Assembly (NCBI GenBank): GCA_963920705.1
Contig: OY987226.1
Coordinates: 30,504,424-30,568,423 of the forward strand
Reading direction: 5' to 3'
From: Odiellus spinosus
Lineage: Eukaryota; Arthropoda; Arachnida; Opiliones; Phalangiidae
Length of the DNA stretch: 64,000 nucleotides
How positions within the stretch are numbered: the stretch's first letter is position 1; each line of letters opens with the position of its first letter. The notes beneath the pieces were generated by a model, which made no database searches, had not been told where the DNA came from, and saw only the letters and a list, made by a program, of their open reading frames with translations. Shown in pieces: positions 1 to 9,659 of the stretch. A program made the position numbers and the translations under genes.

Positions 1-2
1 TT

Positions 3-119
3 AACAATTTAAATATCCAATTAATTACTGAAATTTTTAATAATTCAACTTTTTTAAGTTTCGAATTTTGTAAGCAAATGGTGACTAGAATTATTTGCAT
101 TTCGAAACAATATTTGTAA
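3..119 (+). CDS. 3' end of PC4-like/HPSQ-motif protein, left-arm copy (partial)
   Basis: The window opens inside the last exon of this gene. The 38 codons before the TAA at 117-119 are identical in translation to the end of the complete mirror copy at 8242-9115. An AATAAA signal at 126-131 follows the stop, which suits a short 3'UTR. The rest of the gene, including the PC4-like region and promoter, must lie upstream of the window if the palindrome continues. See the right-arm copy for function. Confidence 0.85.
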   Translation, partial: NNLNIQLITEIFNNSTFLSFEFCKQMVTRIICISKQYL

Positions 120-273
120 ATACAAAATAAAATTCCGAATTTCAAACTCTTAAATATGACATTTCTTAATATTGATATCAAAAGTAGGCAAATAAAACTT
201 TCATATTCTGTTCATATCAAATGGGTAAGGATAATTTCCCCAGAGTGGAAAGGGTGAGAAAAAGGACTTAGAA

Positions 274-296
274 TTAATCAGTGACTCATTGTTTAA
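274..296 (+). promoter_or_regulatory. Shared upstream element with AP-1 core, zinc-finger gene
   Basis: A 23-bp block centred on TGACTCA lies about 80 bp upstream of the zinc-finger ATG. It matches the block at 1770-1792 upstream of the second gene at 21 of 23 positions. TGACTCA is the consensus AP-1 (Fos/Jun) site. Its reuse before two otherwise unrelated genes of one element suggests a common promoter element; mirror copy at 8065-8087. Confidence 0.6.
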
Positions 297-376
297 TTAT
301 CAAAGTTTAAGTTCTCACCAAGCAGCATCATCTCTTCCGGTAATACTAAAAGTCTTTAACTGAAGTTAGTTACATT

Positions 377-1536
377 ATGGTCATCTGTCGCAATTGTGGG
401 GCTAAGTTTTCCCAAGCTGGAAGCTTACTTCAACATGCTCGAGAAAAGCACGAGTATGAAGAATTCCCGTGTAAATTTTGCAACGTATACTTCACAAAGA
501 AGGAGCACCTCACCATCCATAGTCTATCCCGCCATAAGGAAGAAACGAGTCGTGAATACATCCTGAAACGAGCTCGATCCATGGAATCTATCGAGAACGT
601 TAAGAAGACGAAGATGAACGAGACTACATCCCAGACTATCGCCATAATCACATCTATCAACGATGTCCCGTCATCCTCCAGCGATGTCCCGTCCACTTCT
701 ACCGATGATCCATCATCACCCAACGATGTCTTATCACCTTCCAACGATGTCCCGATCACTTCAGCTGATGGTCCGTCCGTCCCCAACGTAGCTCCAGACG
801 TTTCATTTACCACATCATCAAACATCCAACCCGCTGAGAACCTTAACAACGACAGGAAGAATTCACATCAACCCTTCTGCCTATATGTATGTGCGAAGAA
901 CGAAATTTATTCGATGTTTATGGCCCAACACTCGTCGGGTCGTGAATTATCACTCCACGATTTATATAAAATACTTCCAATCGTCCAAGACTTGGAAGAA
1001 ATATTCGTAAAAAGTACAATGGAGTATTACGAAGATTTTATAGATGTATACGGGGATGATGAGGGCGAGTGGGATGACGTGCTGAATGATTCCTTAAACA
1101 TAATTATAGATCCGAGCGTCAAGTTATCATGGTTTCAATACAATAGAGTGTTGAATACAGAATACAGTGACCCACCCCCATACATCATAACAGGTAATCA
1201 CATTATCACATCGTACTATTCGGTGCGTAGGAAATATTTTGAGAAGTATCGAAGATTACGTATGTGTAGCGATTGCTTCCAGTTGAAGGCGTTATATCTT
1301 CCGAAGACGACGTTGATCACATTCAATACCACGGATACATAAACCCCGAAAACGTAGGAGAAATAGTCACCAACGTGTTTGCTACATGGTGTAACAATTG
1401 TTTACGTACGCCCTTATTTAAATTTTTGGATGATGTACGTTGTAAAGTATTAACTAAGTTTCATGTTGATAAAATTAATTTATTTACTACCGAAGAGAAT
1501 GACGACGTACGAACGGCTATAAAACGTAGCAAATAA
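377..1536 (+). CDS. Two-finger C2H2 zinc-finger protein, 356 aa, one intron (left arm)
   Basis: Exons 377-1193 and 1283-1536. The intron 1194-1282 (89 bp) has a GTAATC donor and a TTCCAG acceptor; splicing joins a one-base overhang to two bases and restores the frame, so the downstream ORF becomes the C-terminus. Seen: two tandem C2H2 fingers (C4, C7, H20, H25 and C32, C35, H48, H53), a low-complexity Ser/Pro linker with a repeated NDVPS-like unit (about 93-140), then an acidic C-terminal part with two further CxxC pairs that matches no family I recognise. The ATG at 377 gives intact finger 1. AATAAA at 1593-1598 is a likely polyadenylation signal. The fingers suggest a DNA-binding nuclear protein; the role in the element is unknown. 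An unspliced read would end at 1342 as 321 aa. Confidence 0.8.
1194..1282 (+). other. Spliceosomal intron of the zinc-finger gene (left arm)
   Basis: 89-bp GT-AG intron; removal changes frame by two and links the two overlapping ORFs. Mirror copy at 7079-7167. Supported by phase only, not by transcript data. Confidence 0.7.
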
Positions 1537-1769
1537 ATTTGCCATTTTCATGTACAATTTTCATGTGTATAATCAATAATAGTGTTTAATTCAATAAAAT
1601 GGGATATATTAATCTTTCTACTGAAAATCTCTTATTTTTTTCTAACTTCACCATCCTACGAACATTATCACGTTTATCTCTACAAATATTTTCTTATAAC
1701 GAGAAATAGTTTCTTTCCTTTCATCATTTAAAAATAAACAAGATTCAACTCAAACGTTGTTTCCCCATC

Positions 1770-1813
1770 TTAATCGGTGACTCATGGTTTAAGATAATAG
1801 GAGGGTATAAATA
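1770..1813 (+). promoter_or_regulatory. Core promoter of the Cys-rich gene: AP-1-type block plus TATA box
   Basis: The TGACTCA block (1770-1792) is followed 13 bp later by TATAAATA at 1806-1813. A probable start of transcription lies about 30 bp further on. Mirror copy at 6548-6591. Confidence 0.65.
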
Positions 1814-1915
1814 GTGAATTTTTCAAATCCTAATCATCACAACCTACAACCCCATCCTCGTCAAAAGGAAGAGAAAAAAGAAATCTTCACCTCCATCTCC
1901 AGAAAATTTCTATCG

Positions 1916-2323
1916 GTAAGCATGAAATATATTTTAACGCTGTTAAAATAGGTATTTACGTTAACTCTTAGTTGAAATATAAAATAGCTTTCTACACTAA
2001 ACTTTAGTTTAAATATAAAACAATATATTTTAACGTAGTATTTAAAGTAGTTATCTTCGCTAACTTTTAGTTTAAATTTAAAATAGTTTTCCACGATAAA
2101 CTCTAGTTTAAATATACAATAGTCTTCTTCGTTAACCTATAGTTTAAATATAAAATAGATATCTACGTTAATCTTTAGATAGGGTATAGAAATTGATTCA
2201 TAGTATTCCCAAGTCAATCCATATTTAGTTGAGAATTCATTATTGGGTATCAATTAGAGCGTATAGTTCAACTTCTTCAAAATCGTTATTTATCTCCAAA
2301 GTGATCATATATTTTGTCTTTAG
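1916..2323 (+). other. 5'UTR intron of the Cys-rich gene (left arm)
   Basis: GTAAGC donor at 1916 after a noncoding first exon (about 1838-1915) and a TTTTGTCTTTAG acceptor ending at 2323, 11 bp before the ATG at 2335. The intron is AT-rich and has six or so degenerate copies of a 'taaactnnagtttaaatataaaatag' type unit. The short reading frame 1861-2094 on the other strand is a by-product of that repetition. Confidence 0.6.
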
Positions 2324-2334
2324 ATCAATCAACA

Positions 2335-2619
2335 ATGGCCGAATGGTGTGAAGTACCCCGCAATTATCAACTCTCTTGCCCGAGATGGGATAACGATCTC
2401 GCGTCAGTTCCAGCTCTCGGGAAACTGCTACACTTTTACATGTCCCGTGATTGCTGTCAACACAGGAAGTGTGTATTGATTCAACAAAAGAAGTATTACC
2501 GTCCGTCATTATCGAGTGAACAGGCAGTAATGCCTGATGAGCGGTTGCTCTGCTGGTGGTGTTCAGGGTTTAAATATACGATAAAAAATATTTGTGATTG
2601 CATAAAAATAAATTGTTAA
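2335..2619 (+). CDS. Small cysteine-rich protein, 94 aa (left arm)
   Basis: The ATG at 2335 sits in good context (AACAATGG) just after a splice acceptor, with TATA box and noncoding exon upstream. An in-frame ATG at 2314 lies inside the predicted intron, so it is not preferred. Cysteines fall at 5, 15, 40, 41, 46, 73, 76, 87, 89 and 94, with a CxxC at 73-76, which suggests a zinc-binding or disulfide-rich fold. A basic Tyr/Lys stretch lies between the two Cys groups. No family recognised. The reverse-strand frame 2240-2509 overlaps it but has no promoter or splice signals. Mirror copy at 5742-6026. Confidence 0.6.
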   Translation: MAEWCEVPRNYQLSCPRWDNDLASVPALGKLLHFYMSRDCCQHRKCVLIQQKKYYRPSLSSEQAVMPDERLLCWWCSGFKYTIKNICDCIKINC

Positions 2620-4080
2620 TTAAAATTTTTATCGTAAATGAATCCAATCTCTGAAATTATTTATACTTAAGCCTACTATATTTAGTAAAGCCTACAAATA
2701 ACGTCGGATATCTAAGTTAGCCTATACCAATCTAGGATATATATATATATATATGACAATATTCAAGCTAATCGAAATAGAATAATAAAGGGGAATTATG
2801 AAATTGTTCGAGATAAATGAGTAAAAATGACTAAACACCGTCATAAAATGTCCAATCGTCGAGAAAAAATCGTGTGAAAAAGACGAAAAATCTCAATCTT
2901 TAAGCGTGACACAAATTAAAGGCGCAAGAAACGTCTAAGTATCGGGAGAGTCTAACTAACTAGATTAAGTAACAAAGACGGGAGTGTAAGCGTCGAACGC
3001 ATTGATAAAAATTGTAAATAGAAAATATGATAAATAAAACTGAAAAAAAGTACGTTGAAATTGATTAGCGGTGGGACAAATTAATTAAACCGTGAAAAAC
3101 GTCTAAGTATCGATAGAAGATAATAAGGTTGTGAAAGAAAATTGTTAATGTAATGAAAACATCAAAGACGCAGATAAATGATTGAAACCGGTGTAATATA
3201 TTAAAAAAACGGGAGTAAAATTGTCTAAAGACGCAGATAAATAATTGGAACCGGTATAATATATTAAAAAGACGGGAGTAAAATTGTCTAAGAGCCGTCA
3301 TAAAATGTATAAGCGTCGAACAAAATGATCTAAAATTAGGGAAAACGATAAAAATGTTTAAGTCGTGAAATAGTTTAACAAAGTTGGAAGATAAAACGTC
3401 CAAGTGTCGGGAAAATAACGAAGATGCGGATATTAATGTCGGAGACTCAAAACTAAATAGGAAAGGAGAGGGATTTTAATATTGAAATACCGAAAGAAGT
3501 TAACACTTGATTCGTAAAAATACAATGTTTCTGTAAAATAACAGAAACTCGACAAAAGCATTATTACTCTTTGGGTTAGTTTCTTGTACGTATTTTCTAC
3601 GAATACTATGCCGCGACGTGATGATAATTTAACCGCGCGTGTTTAAAATTTGAATCGCACACGTGAACCGCTTAACATAGAGATAAGCAAAAACACGACT
3701 ACAGTTTCTGGGACGTTTTTAGCAAGGCTCAATCGTAAAAAGAAGCAAAATCCGCTTTCAACCTTTTCACCAGTATACGATAAAACGACGAAAAATTTGT
3801 TTATTCGGTAAAACAAATTAACATAACCGTGAAAAAAAGTCTAAATATTGGAGAAGTTAATATAAAGCGGAATGAAACGTCTAAGTTTCGGCATAAACAA
3901 CAGCAATGTCGAAGAAGCGAAACAAAATAACAGGTCTAAATCAAGGGAGAAATTAAGAAAGACGTAAGAAAAACATCTAATTAACGAGATAAGGAAGCGA
4001 AGACGGGAATGAAAATGTGAAGGTACGTCATAAAATATCCAAGTGTCGAATCAAATTAACAAAATCGTGGGTAAAATTGT
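2620..4080. repeat. Gene-free arm interior with degenerate ~25-bp reiterations (left arm)
   Basis: No convincing gene. A degenerate word of the form 'aaacgtctaagtrtcggga' recurs at about 2848, 2928, 3100, 3298, 3390, 3835, 3868 and 4036, and a 60-bp unit is duplicated at 3170-3295. A (TA)n tract lies at 2740-2753. The block 3600-3700 has CACGTG followed by AGAGATAAG, shared with the 9.7-10.3 kb repeats. The frame 3065-3403 is a by-product of the reiterations. Mirror copy at 4281-5741. Confidence 0.65.
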
Positions 4081-4280
4081 TTTTAGTCACCATCCTCATC
4101 GTCGACGATTCTAACCTAACCTAACTTCGCGAAATTACATCAGGATGAATGGCGGGGCGCCTCTTTTCAATCTCCTTGGCGGATCGCCAAGGAGTTGACG
4201 GCGCCCCGCCATTCATCCTGATGTAGTTTCGCGAAGTTAGGTTAGGTTAGAATCGTCGACGATGAGGATGGTGACTAAAT
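4081..4280. repeat. Central nested hairpin of palindrome 1
   Basis: An outer stem (ggcggggcgcc 4151-4161 with ggcgccccgcc 4200-4210) encloses an inner perfect 9-bp stem (ctccttggc 4172-4180 with gccaaggag 4186-4194) and a 5-nt loop, ggatc. The connecting strands are unequal (10 nt at 4162-4171, 5 nt at 4195-4199), so an asymmetric bulge separates the stems. Outside are a self-complementary atcgtcgacgat and three TTAGG-like units in each arm. GC-rich stems in an AT-rich setting and the built-in asymmetry resemble hairpin telomeres (parvovirus-type or other hairpin-ended linear genomes); that link is inference. Confidence 0.8.
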
Positions 4281-5741
4281 ACAATTTTACCCACGATTTT
4301 GTTAATTTGATTCGACACTTGGATATTTTATGACGTACCTTCACATTTTCATTCCCGTCTTCGCTTCCTTATCTCGTTAATTAGATGTTTTTCTTACGTC
4401 TTTCTTAATTTCTCCCTTGATTTAGACCTGTTATTTTGTTTCGCTTCTTCGACATTGCTGTTGTTTATGCCGAAACTTAGACGTTTCATTCCGCTTTATA
4501 TTAACTTCTCCAATATTTAGACTTTTTTTCACGGTTATGTTAATTTGTTTTACCGAATAAACAAATTTTTCGTCGTTTTATCGTATACTGGTGAAAAGGT
4601 TGAAAGCGGATTTTGCTTCTTTTTACGATTGAGCCTTGCTAAAAACGTCCCAGAAACTGTAGTCGTGTTTTTGCTTATCTCTATGTTAAGCGGTTCACGT
4701 GTGCGATTCAAATTTTAAACACGCGCGGTTAAATTATCATCACGTCGCGGCATAGTATTCGTAGAAAATACGTACAAGAAACTAACCCAAAGAGTAATAA
4801 TGCTTTTGTCGAGTTTCTGTTATTTTACAGAAACATTGTATTTTTACGAATCAAGTGTTAACTTCTTTCGGTATTTCAATATTAAAATCCCTCTCCTTTC
4901 CTATTTAGTTTTGAGTCTCCGACATTAATATCCGCATCTTCGTTATTTTCCCGACACTTGGACGTTTTATCTTCCAACTTTGTTAAACTATTTCACGACT
5001 TAAACATTTTTATCGTTTTCCCTAATTTTAGATCATTTTGTTCGACGCTTATACATTTTATGACGGCTCTTAGACAATTTTACTCCCGTCTTTTTAATAT
5101 ATTATACCGGTTCCAATTATTTATCTGCGTCTTTAGACAATTTTACTCCCGTTTTTTTAATATATTACACCGGTTTCAATCATTTATCTGCGTCTTTGAT
5201 GTTTTCATTACATTAACAATTTTCTTTCACAACCTTATTATCTTCTATCGATACTTAGACGTTTTTCACGGTTTAATTAATTTGTCCCACCGCTAATCAA
5301 TTTCAACGTACTTTTTTTCAGTTTTATTTATCATATTTTCTATTTACAATTTTTATCAATGCGTTCGACGCTTACACTCCCGTCTTTGTTACTTAATCTA
5401 GTTAGTTAGACTCTCCCGATACTTAGACGTTTCTTGCGCCTTTAATTTGTGTCACGCTTAAAGATTGAGATTTTTCGTCTTTTTCACACGATTTTTTCTC
5501 GACGATTGGACATTTTATGACGGTGTTTAGTCATTTTTACTCATTTATCTCGAACAATTTCATAATTCCCCTTTATTATTCTATTTCGATTAGCTTGAAT
5601 ATTGTCATATATATATATATATATCCTAGATTGGTATAGGCTAACTTAGATATCCGACGTTATTTGTAGGCTTTACTAAATATAGTAGGCTTAAGTATAA
5701 ATAATTTCAGAGATTGGATTCATTTACGATAAAAATTTTAA
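4281..5741. repeat. Gene-free arm interior, mirror copy (right arm)
   Basis: Reverse complement of 2620-4080 with the same reiterated words and the duplicated 60-bp unit (5066-5190). No additional gene seen. Confidence 0.65.
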
Positions 5742-6026
5742 TTAACAATTTATTTTTATGCAATCACAAATATTTTTTATCGTATATTTAAACCCTGAAC
5801 ACCACCAGCAGAGCAACCGCTCATCAGGCATTACTGCCTGTTCACTCGATAATGACGGACGGTAATACTTCTTTTGTTGAATCAATACACACTTCCTGTG
5901 TTGACAGCAATCACGGGACATGTAAAAGTGTAGCAGTTTCCCGAGAGCTGGAACTGACGCGAGATCGTTATCCCATCTCGGGCAAGAGAGTTGATAATTG
6001 CGGGGTACTTCACACCATTCGGCCAT
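5742..6026 (-). CDS. Small cysteine-rich protein, 94 aa (right arm)
   Basis: Mirror copy of 2335-2619 with identical translation. Its 5'UTR intron maps to 6038-6445 and TATA box to 6548-6555. Same doubts and features as the left copy. Confidence 0.6.
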   Translation of the reverse strand: MAEWCEVPRNYQLSCPRWDNDLASVPALGKLLHFYMSRDCCQHRKCVLIQQKKYYRPSLSSEQAVMPDERLLCWWCSGFKYTIKNICDCIKINC

Positions 6027-6824
6027 TGTTGATTGATCTAAAGACAAAATATATGATCACTTTGGAGATAAATAACGATTTTGAAAAAGTTGAACTATAC
6101 GCTCTAATTGATACCCAATAATGAATTCTCAACTAAATATGGATTGACTTGGGAATACTATGAATCAATTTCTATACCCTATCTAAAGATTAACGTAGAT
6201 ATCTATTTTATATTTAAACTATAGGTTAACGAAGAAGACTATTGTATATTTAAACTAGAGTTTATCGTGGAAAACTATTTTAAATTTAAACTAAAAGTTA
6301 GCGAAGATAACTACTTTAAATACTACGTTAAAATATATTGTTTTATATTTAAACTAAAGTTTAGTGTAGAAAGCTATTTTATATTTCAACTAAGAGTTAA
6401 CGTAAATACCTATTTTAACAGCGTTAAAATATATTTCATGCTTACCGATAGAAATTTTCTGGAGATGGAGGTGAAGATTTCTTTTTTCTCTTCCTTTTGA
6501 CGAGGATGGGGTTGTAGGTTGTGATGATTAGGATTTGAAAAATTCACTATTTATACCCTCCTATTATCTTAAACCATGAGTCACCGATTAAGATGGGGAA
6601 ACAACGTTTGAGTTGAATCTTGTTTATTTTTAAATGATGAAAGGAAAGAAACTATTTCTCGTTATAAGAAAATATTTGTAGAGATAAACGTGATAATGTT
6701 CGTAGGATGGTGAAGTTAGAAAAAAATAAGAGATTTTCAGTAGAAAGATTAATATATCCCATTTTATTGAATTAAACACTATTATTGATTATACACATGA
6801 AAATTGTACATGAAAATGGCAAAT

Positions 6825-7984
6825 TTATTTGCTACGTTTTATAGCCGTTCGTACGTCGTCATTCTCTTCGGTAGTAAATAAATTAATTTTATCAACATGA
6901 AACTTAGTTAATACTTTACAACGTACATCATCCAAAAATTTAAATAAGGGCGTACGTAAACAATTGTTACACCATGTAGCAAACACGTTGGTGACTATTT
7001 CTCCTACGTTTTCGGGGTTTATGTATCCGTGGTATTGAATGTGATCAACGTCGTCTTCGGAAGATATAACGCCTTCAACTGGAAGCAATCGCTACACATA
7101 CGTAATCTTCGATACTTCTCAAAATATTTCCAACGCACCGAATAGTACGATGTGATAATGTGATTACCTGTTATGATGTATGGGGGTGGGTCACTGTATT
7201 CTGTATTCAACACTCTATTGTATTGAAACCATGATAACTTGACGCTCGGATCTATAATTATGTTTAAGGAATCATTCAGCACGTCATCCCACTCGCCCTC
7301 ATCATCCCCGTATACATCTATAAAATCTTCGTAATACTCCATTGTACTTTTTACGAATATTTCTTCCAAGTCTTGGACGATTGGAAGTATTTTATATAAA
7401 TCGTGGAGTGATAATTCACGACCCGACGAGTGTTGGGCCATAAACATCGAATAAATTTCGTTCTTCGCACATACATATAGGCAGAAGGGTTGATGTGAAT
7501 TCTTCCTGTCGTTGTTAAGGTTCTCAGCGGGTTGGATGTTTGATGATGTGGTAAATGAAACGTCTGGAGCTACGTTGGGGACGGACGGACCATCAGCTGA
7601 AGTGATCGGGACATCGTTGGAAGGTGATAAGACATCGTTGGGTGATGATGGATCATCGGTAGAAGTGGACGGGACATCGCTGGAGGATGACGGGACATCG
7701 TTGATAGATGTGATTATGGCGATAGTCTGGGATGTAGTCTCGTTCATCTTCGTCTTCTTAACGTTCTCGATAGATTCCATGGATCGAGCTCGTTTCAGGA
7801 TGTATTCACGACTCGTTTCTTCCTTATGGCGGGATAGACTATGGATGGTGAGGTGCTCCTTCTTTGTGAAGTATACGTTGCAAAATTTACACGGGAATTC
7901 TTCATACTCGTGCTTTTCTCGAGCATGTTGAAGTAAGCTTCCAGCTTGGGAAAACTTAGCCCCACAATTGCGACAGATGACCAT
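6825..7984 (-). CDS. Two-finger C2H2 zinc-finger protein, 356 aa, one intron (right arm)
   Basis: Mirror copy: exons 7168-7984 and 6825-7078, intron 7079-7167. Splice sites, fingers and C-terminus are the same as in the left copy. The one coding-frame difference noted, an Arg/Trp change, falls inside the intron when spliced, which fits selection on, or extreme youth of, the exons. Confidence 0.8.
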
Positions 7985-8241
7985 AATGTAACTAACTTCA
8001 GTTAAAGACTTTTAGTATTACCGGAAGAGATGATGCTGCTTGGTGAGAACTTAAACTTTGATAATTAAACAATGAGTCACTGATTAATTCTAAGTCCTTT
8101 TTCTCACCCTTTCCACTCTGGGGAAATTATCCTTACCCATTTGATATGAACAGAATATGAAAGTTTTATTTGCCTACTTTTGATATCAATATTAAGAAAT
8201 GTCATATTTAAGAGTTTGAAATTCGGAATTTTATTTTGTAT

Positions 8242-9115
8242 TTACAAATATTGTTTCGAAATGCAAATAATTCTAGTCACCATTTGCTTACAAAATTCGA
8301 AACTTAAAAAAGTTGAATTATTAAAAATTTCAGTAATTAATTGGATATTTAAATTGTTAATCGCAGTTGAAAAATTCATTTCTACACGCTCAACCCAATC
8401 ATAGGTTAAACAATCGTGCTGTAATTGCGATGGATGGTCAATGAGACACCCGTTACAGGAGTTTTTAATAAGTTCCGTTAGCTGTGAAACTACTATGTCC
8501 TTTATAGCTTGGTAGACTTTCTTAGTTTCGTTAAGCATGATTTCAACTTGTTGATGCTTTTCCAAGAGTTTCTCCCATAGAACTCTTCCGATGGCGAATC
8601 CATTTTTAGTGGGAAATAACATCCCATAGTTCTTCCCGTTTCCCGTCGTCATTTCACGGATATTAAGCATCTTCCGGTCCTGGTATGACTTGAGTTCCAC
8701 CCGTTTATTGTTTGACCCTTCCAAGAAAACTGATGAAGGACTTGCACCCTCGTTTTGGAAGTATTGCATGATTTCTTCCCTCATTCGGTATATTTGAAAG
8801 TACTCATTCTCGCTGAGATTAATTCCAGTGGATCCATCAGTAAATCCAAGTCTAATTTCACATTCGGGAGTAACTGCGACCGATTTGCTCGATGAGATTT
8901 CGAATACGTTCGTGTTGTCCCTGTAAATGATAGAAACGGCTAAGTTAATTGAGGTTTTATACTAATAATAAGATGTCAGGAATAAAAATTACTAAGTTAT
9001 TTAAGAACACAGTGAAAATTTCAAAGTTATTTAGGGTTAGGTTAATAATTTCTAAGTTATTTAGGGTGGCAGAAATAATTTCTAAGTTAATTTTAGAGTA
9101 AAATGGTACTTACAT
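8242..9115 (-). CDS. PC4-like ssDNA-binding/coactivator-type protein with Cys-HPSQ-His-Cys motif, 226 aa
   Basis: Exons 9114-9115 and 8242-8920. The first exon ends in AT, the second begins with G after a TTTACAG acceptor, so splicing the 193-bp intron (8921-9113, donor GTAAGT) creates the ATG; the frame is then open to the stop at 8242. Residues about 73-130 resemble the PC4/p15 (Sub1) fold: basic strand, 'IRE' strand, Gly/Lys-rich loop, 'NGFAIG' and a helix with Trp. Residues about 20-55 look like a second, weaker half of the same pattern (GINLS then helix). Residues about 153-171 have CNGC, then HPSQ, then HDC, a compact likely zinc site. PC4 proteins bind single-stranded or melted DNA and act in transcription or replication. 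The family call rests on pattern recognition only. An upstream in-frame ATG inside exon 2 (8784) would give 180 aa. Confidence 0.7.
8921..9113 (-). other. Intron that splits the start codon of the PC4-like gene
   Basis: 193-bp GT-AG intron between the AT and the G of the initiator. It contains degenerate 'tttctaagttatttagggt' repeats (8990-9100). Confidence 0.65.
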
Positions 9116-9188
9116 TTTTAGTGTTCTTGTGGATGACTGGAATACGGTTGATGGCAGCTTTAAATGACTTATCTAAAATATATCCTAG

Positions 9189-9196
9189 CTTTTATA
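9189..9196 (-). promoter_or_regulatory. TATA box of the PC4-like gene
   Basis: TATAAAAG on the minus strand, about 75 bp before the split start codon; leaves a noncoding leader of roughly 45 nt. Confidence 0.65.
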
Positions 9197-9204
9197 CCCA
9201 TAAA

Positions 9205-9410
9205 TAAGCGTCATATCTGTACTTAAAGTTGGGAAATAGATTTTACCAATGACGTATTGGGTTTTTACTAAGCGATTCAGCGTCAAATCAGTACTTGAGT
9301 TGGGAAATAGGTTTTACCAATGACGCGTAGGCTTTTACCAAGCGTCATATCAGTACTTGAACTTGGGAAATACGTTTTACCAATGCCGTGTAGGGTTTAA
9401 CCACGAGCTT
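9205..9410. repeat. Three ~68-bp tandem repeats
   Basis: The unit 'agcgtcatatcagtacttg' followed by 'gggaaatangttttaccaat' and 'gacgygtaggnttttac' occurs three times upstream of the PC4-like promoter. May be promoter-associated reiteration or simple tandem repeat. Confidence 0.7.
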
Positions 9411-9659
9411 TAATTGTATATATCATTAGGGTATTTCAATTTTCATACACGTTGTAATTAGGCCTAACTTTCCAATTTTAATTTGATTTCGTGGTGTTCG
9501 CCAACTTGTTTGAGTATTTTTCCGCATTTACTATAATGTTTTAGACAAATAATCGTATATTTGCAGTTTAAATTTATAGTTATGTTTACTTGGAGAAATT
9601 CTTCTAGTTATTTGTTAAGATATATTTGAATATCCATCTATTTATCTGGTGTGTTTTGA

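Larger units (their letters stand above)
1..8360. repeat. Giant near-perfect palindrome 1 (left arm runs off the window)
   Basis: Bases 1-4180 are the reverse complement of 4181-8360. Paired features always sum to 8361 (for example 377/7984, 1536/6825, 2335/6026, 3065/5296), so outside the central loop there is no net insertion or deletion between arms. Only scattered substitutions are seen, for example one that turns Arg into Trp in the conceptual continuation of the zinc-finger ORF. The palindrome is still perfect at base 1, so the left arm continues outside the window; the right arm continues at least through the PC4-like gene (to 9115). Each arm carries three genes pointing toward or away from the centre in mirror order. 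Inference: a tail-to-tail dimer of a mobile or virus-like DNA; a very young inverted duplication or an assembly artefact are alternatives. Confidence 0.95.

Noticed and set aside
430-849. 139-codon reverse-strand frame inside the zinc-finger gene
   Set aside because: Shadow of the Ser/Pro-coding repeat; no promoter or conserved features.
2240-2509. Reverse-strand 89-codon frame over the Cys-rich gene
   Set aside because: The plus strand has TATA box, intron signals and good start context; the reverse frame has none.
3065-3403. 112-codon Phe-rich frame in each arm of palindrome 1
   Set aside because: Entirely made of degenerate noncoding reiterations; repeated RQFYSRxFNILxRFQ segments mirror the DNA repeat.
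1-8360. Palindromes as simple long-read adapter artefacts
   Set aside because: Both palindromes show arm-specific base changes and the second also a repeat-number difference and sharp borders, not expected from one read folded back. Not fully excluded without reads.
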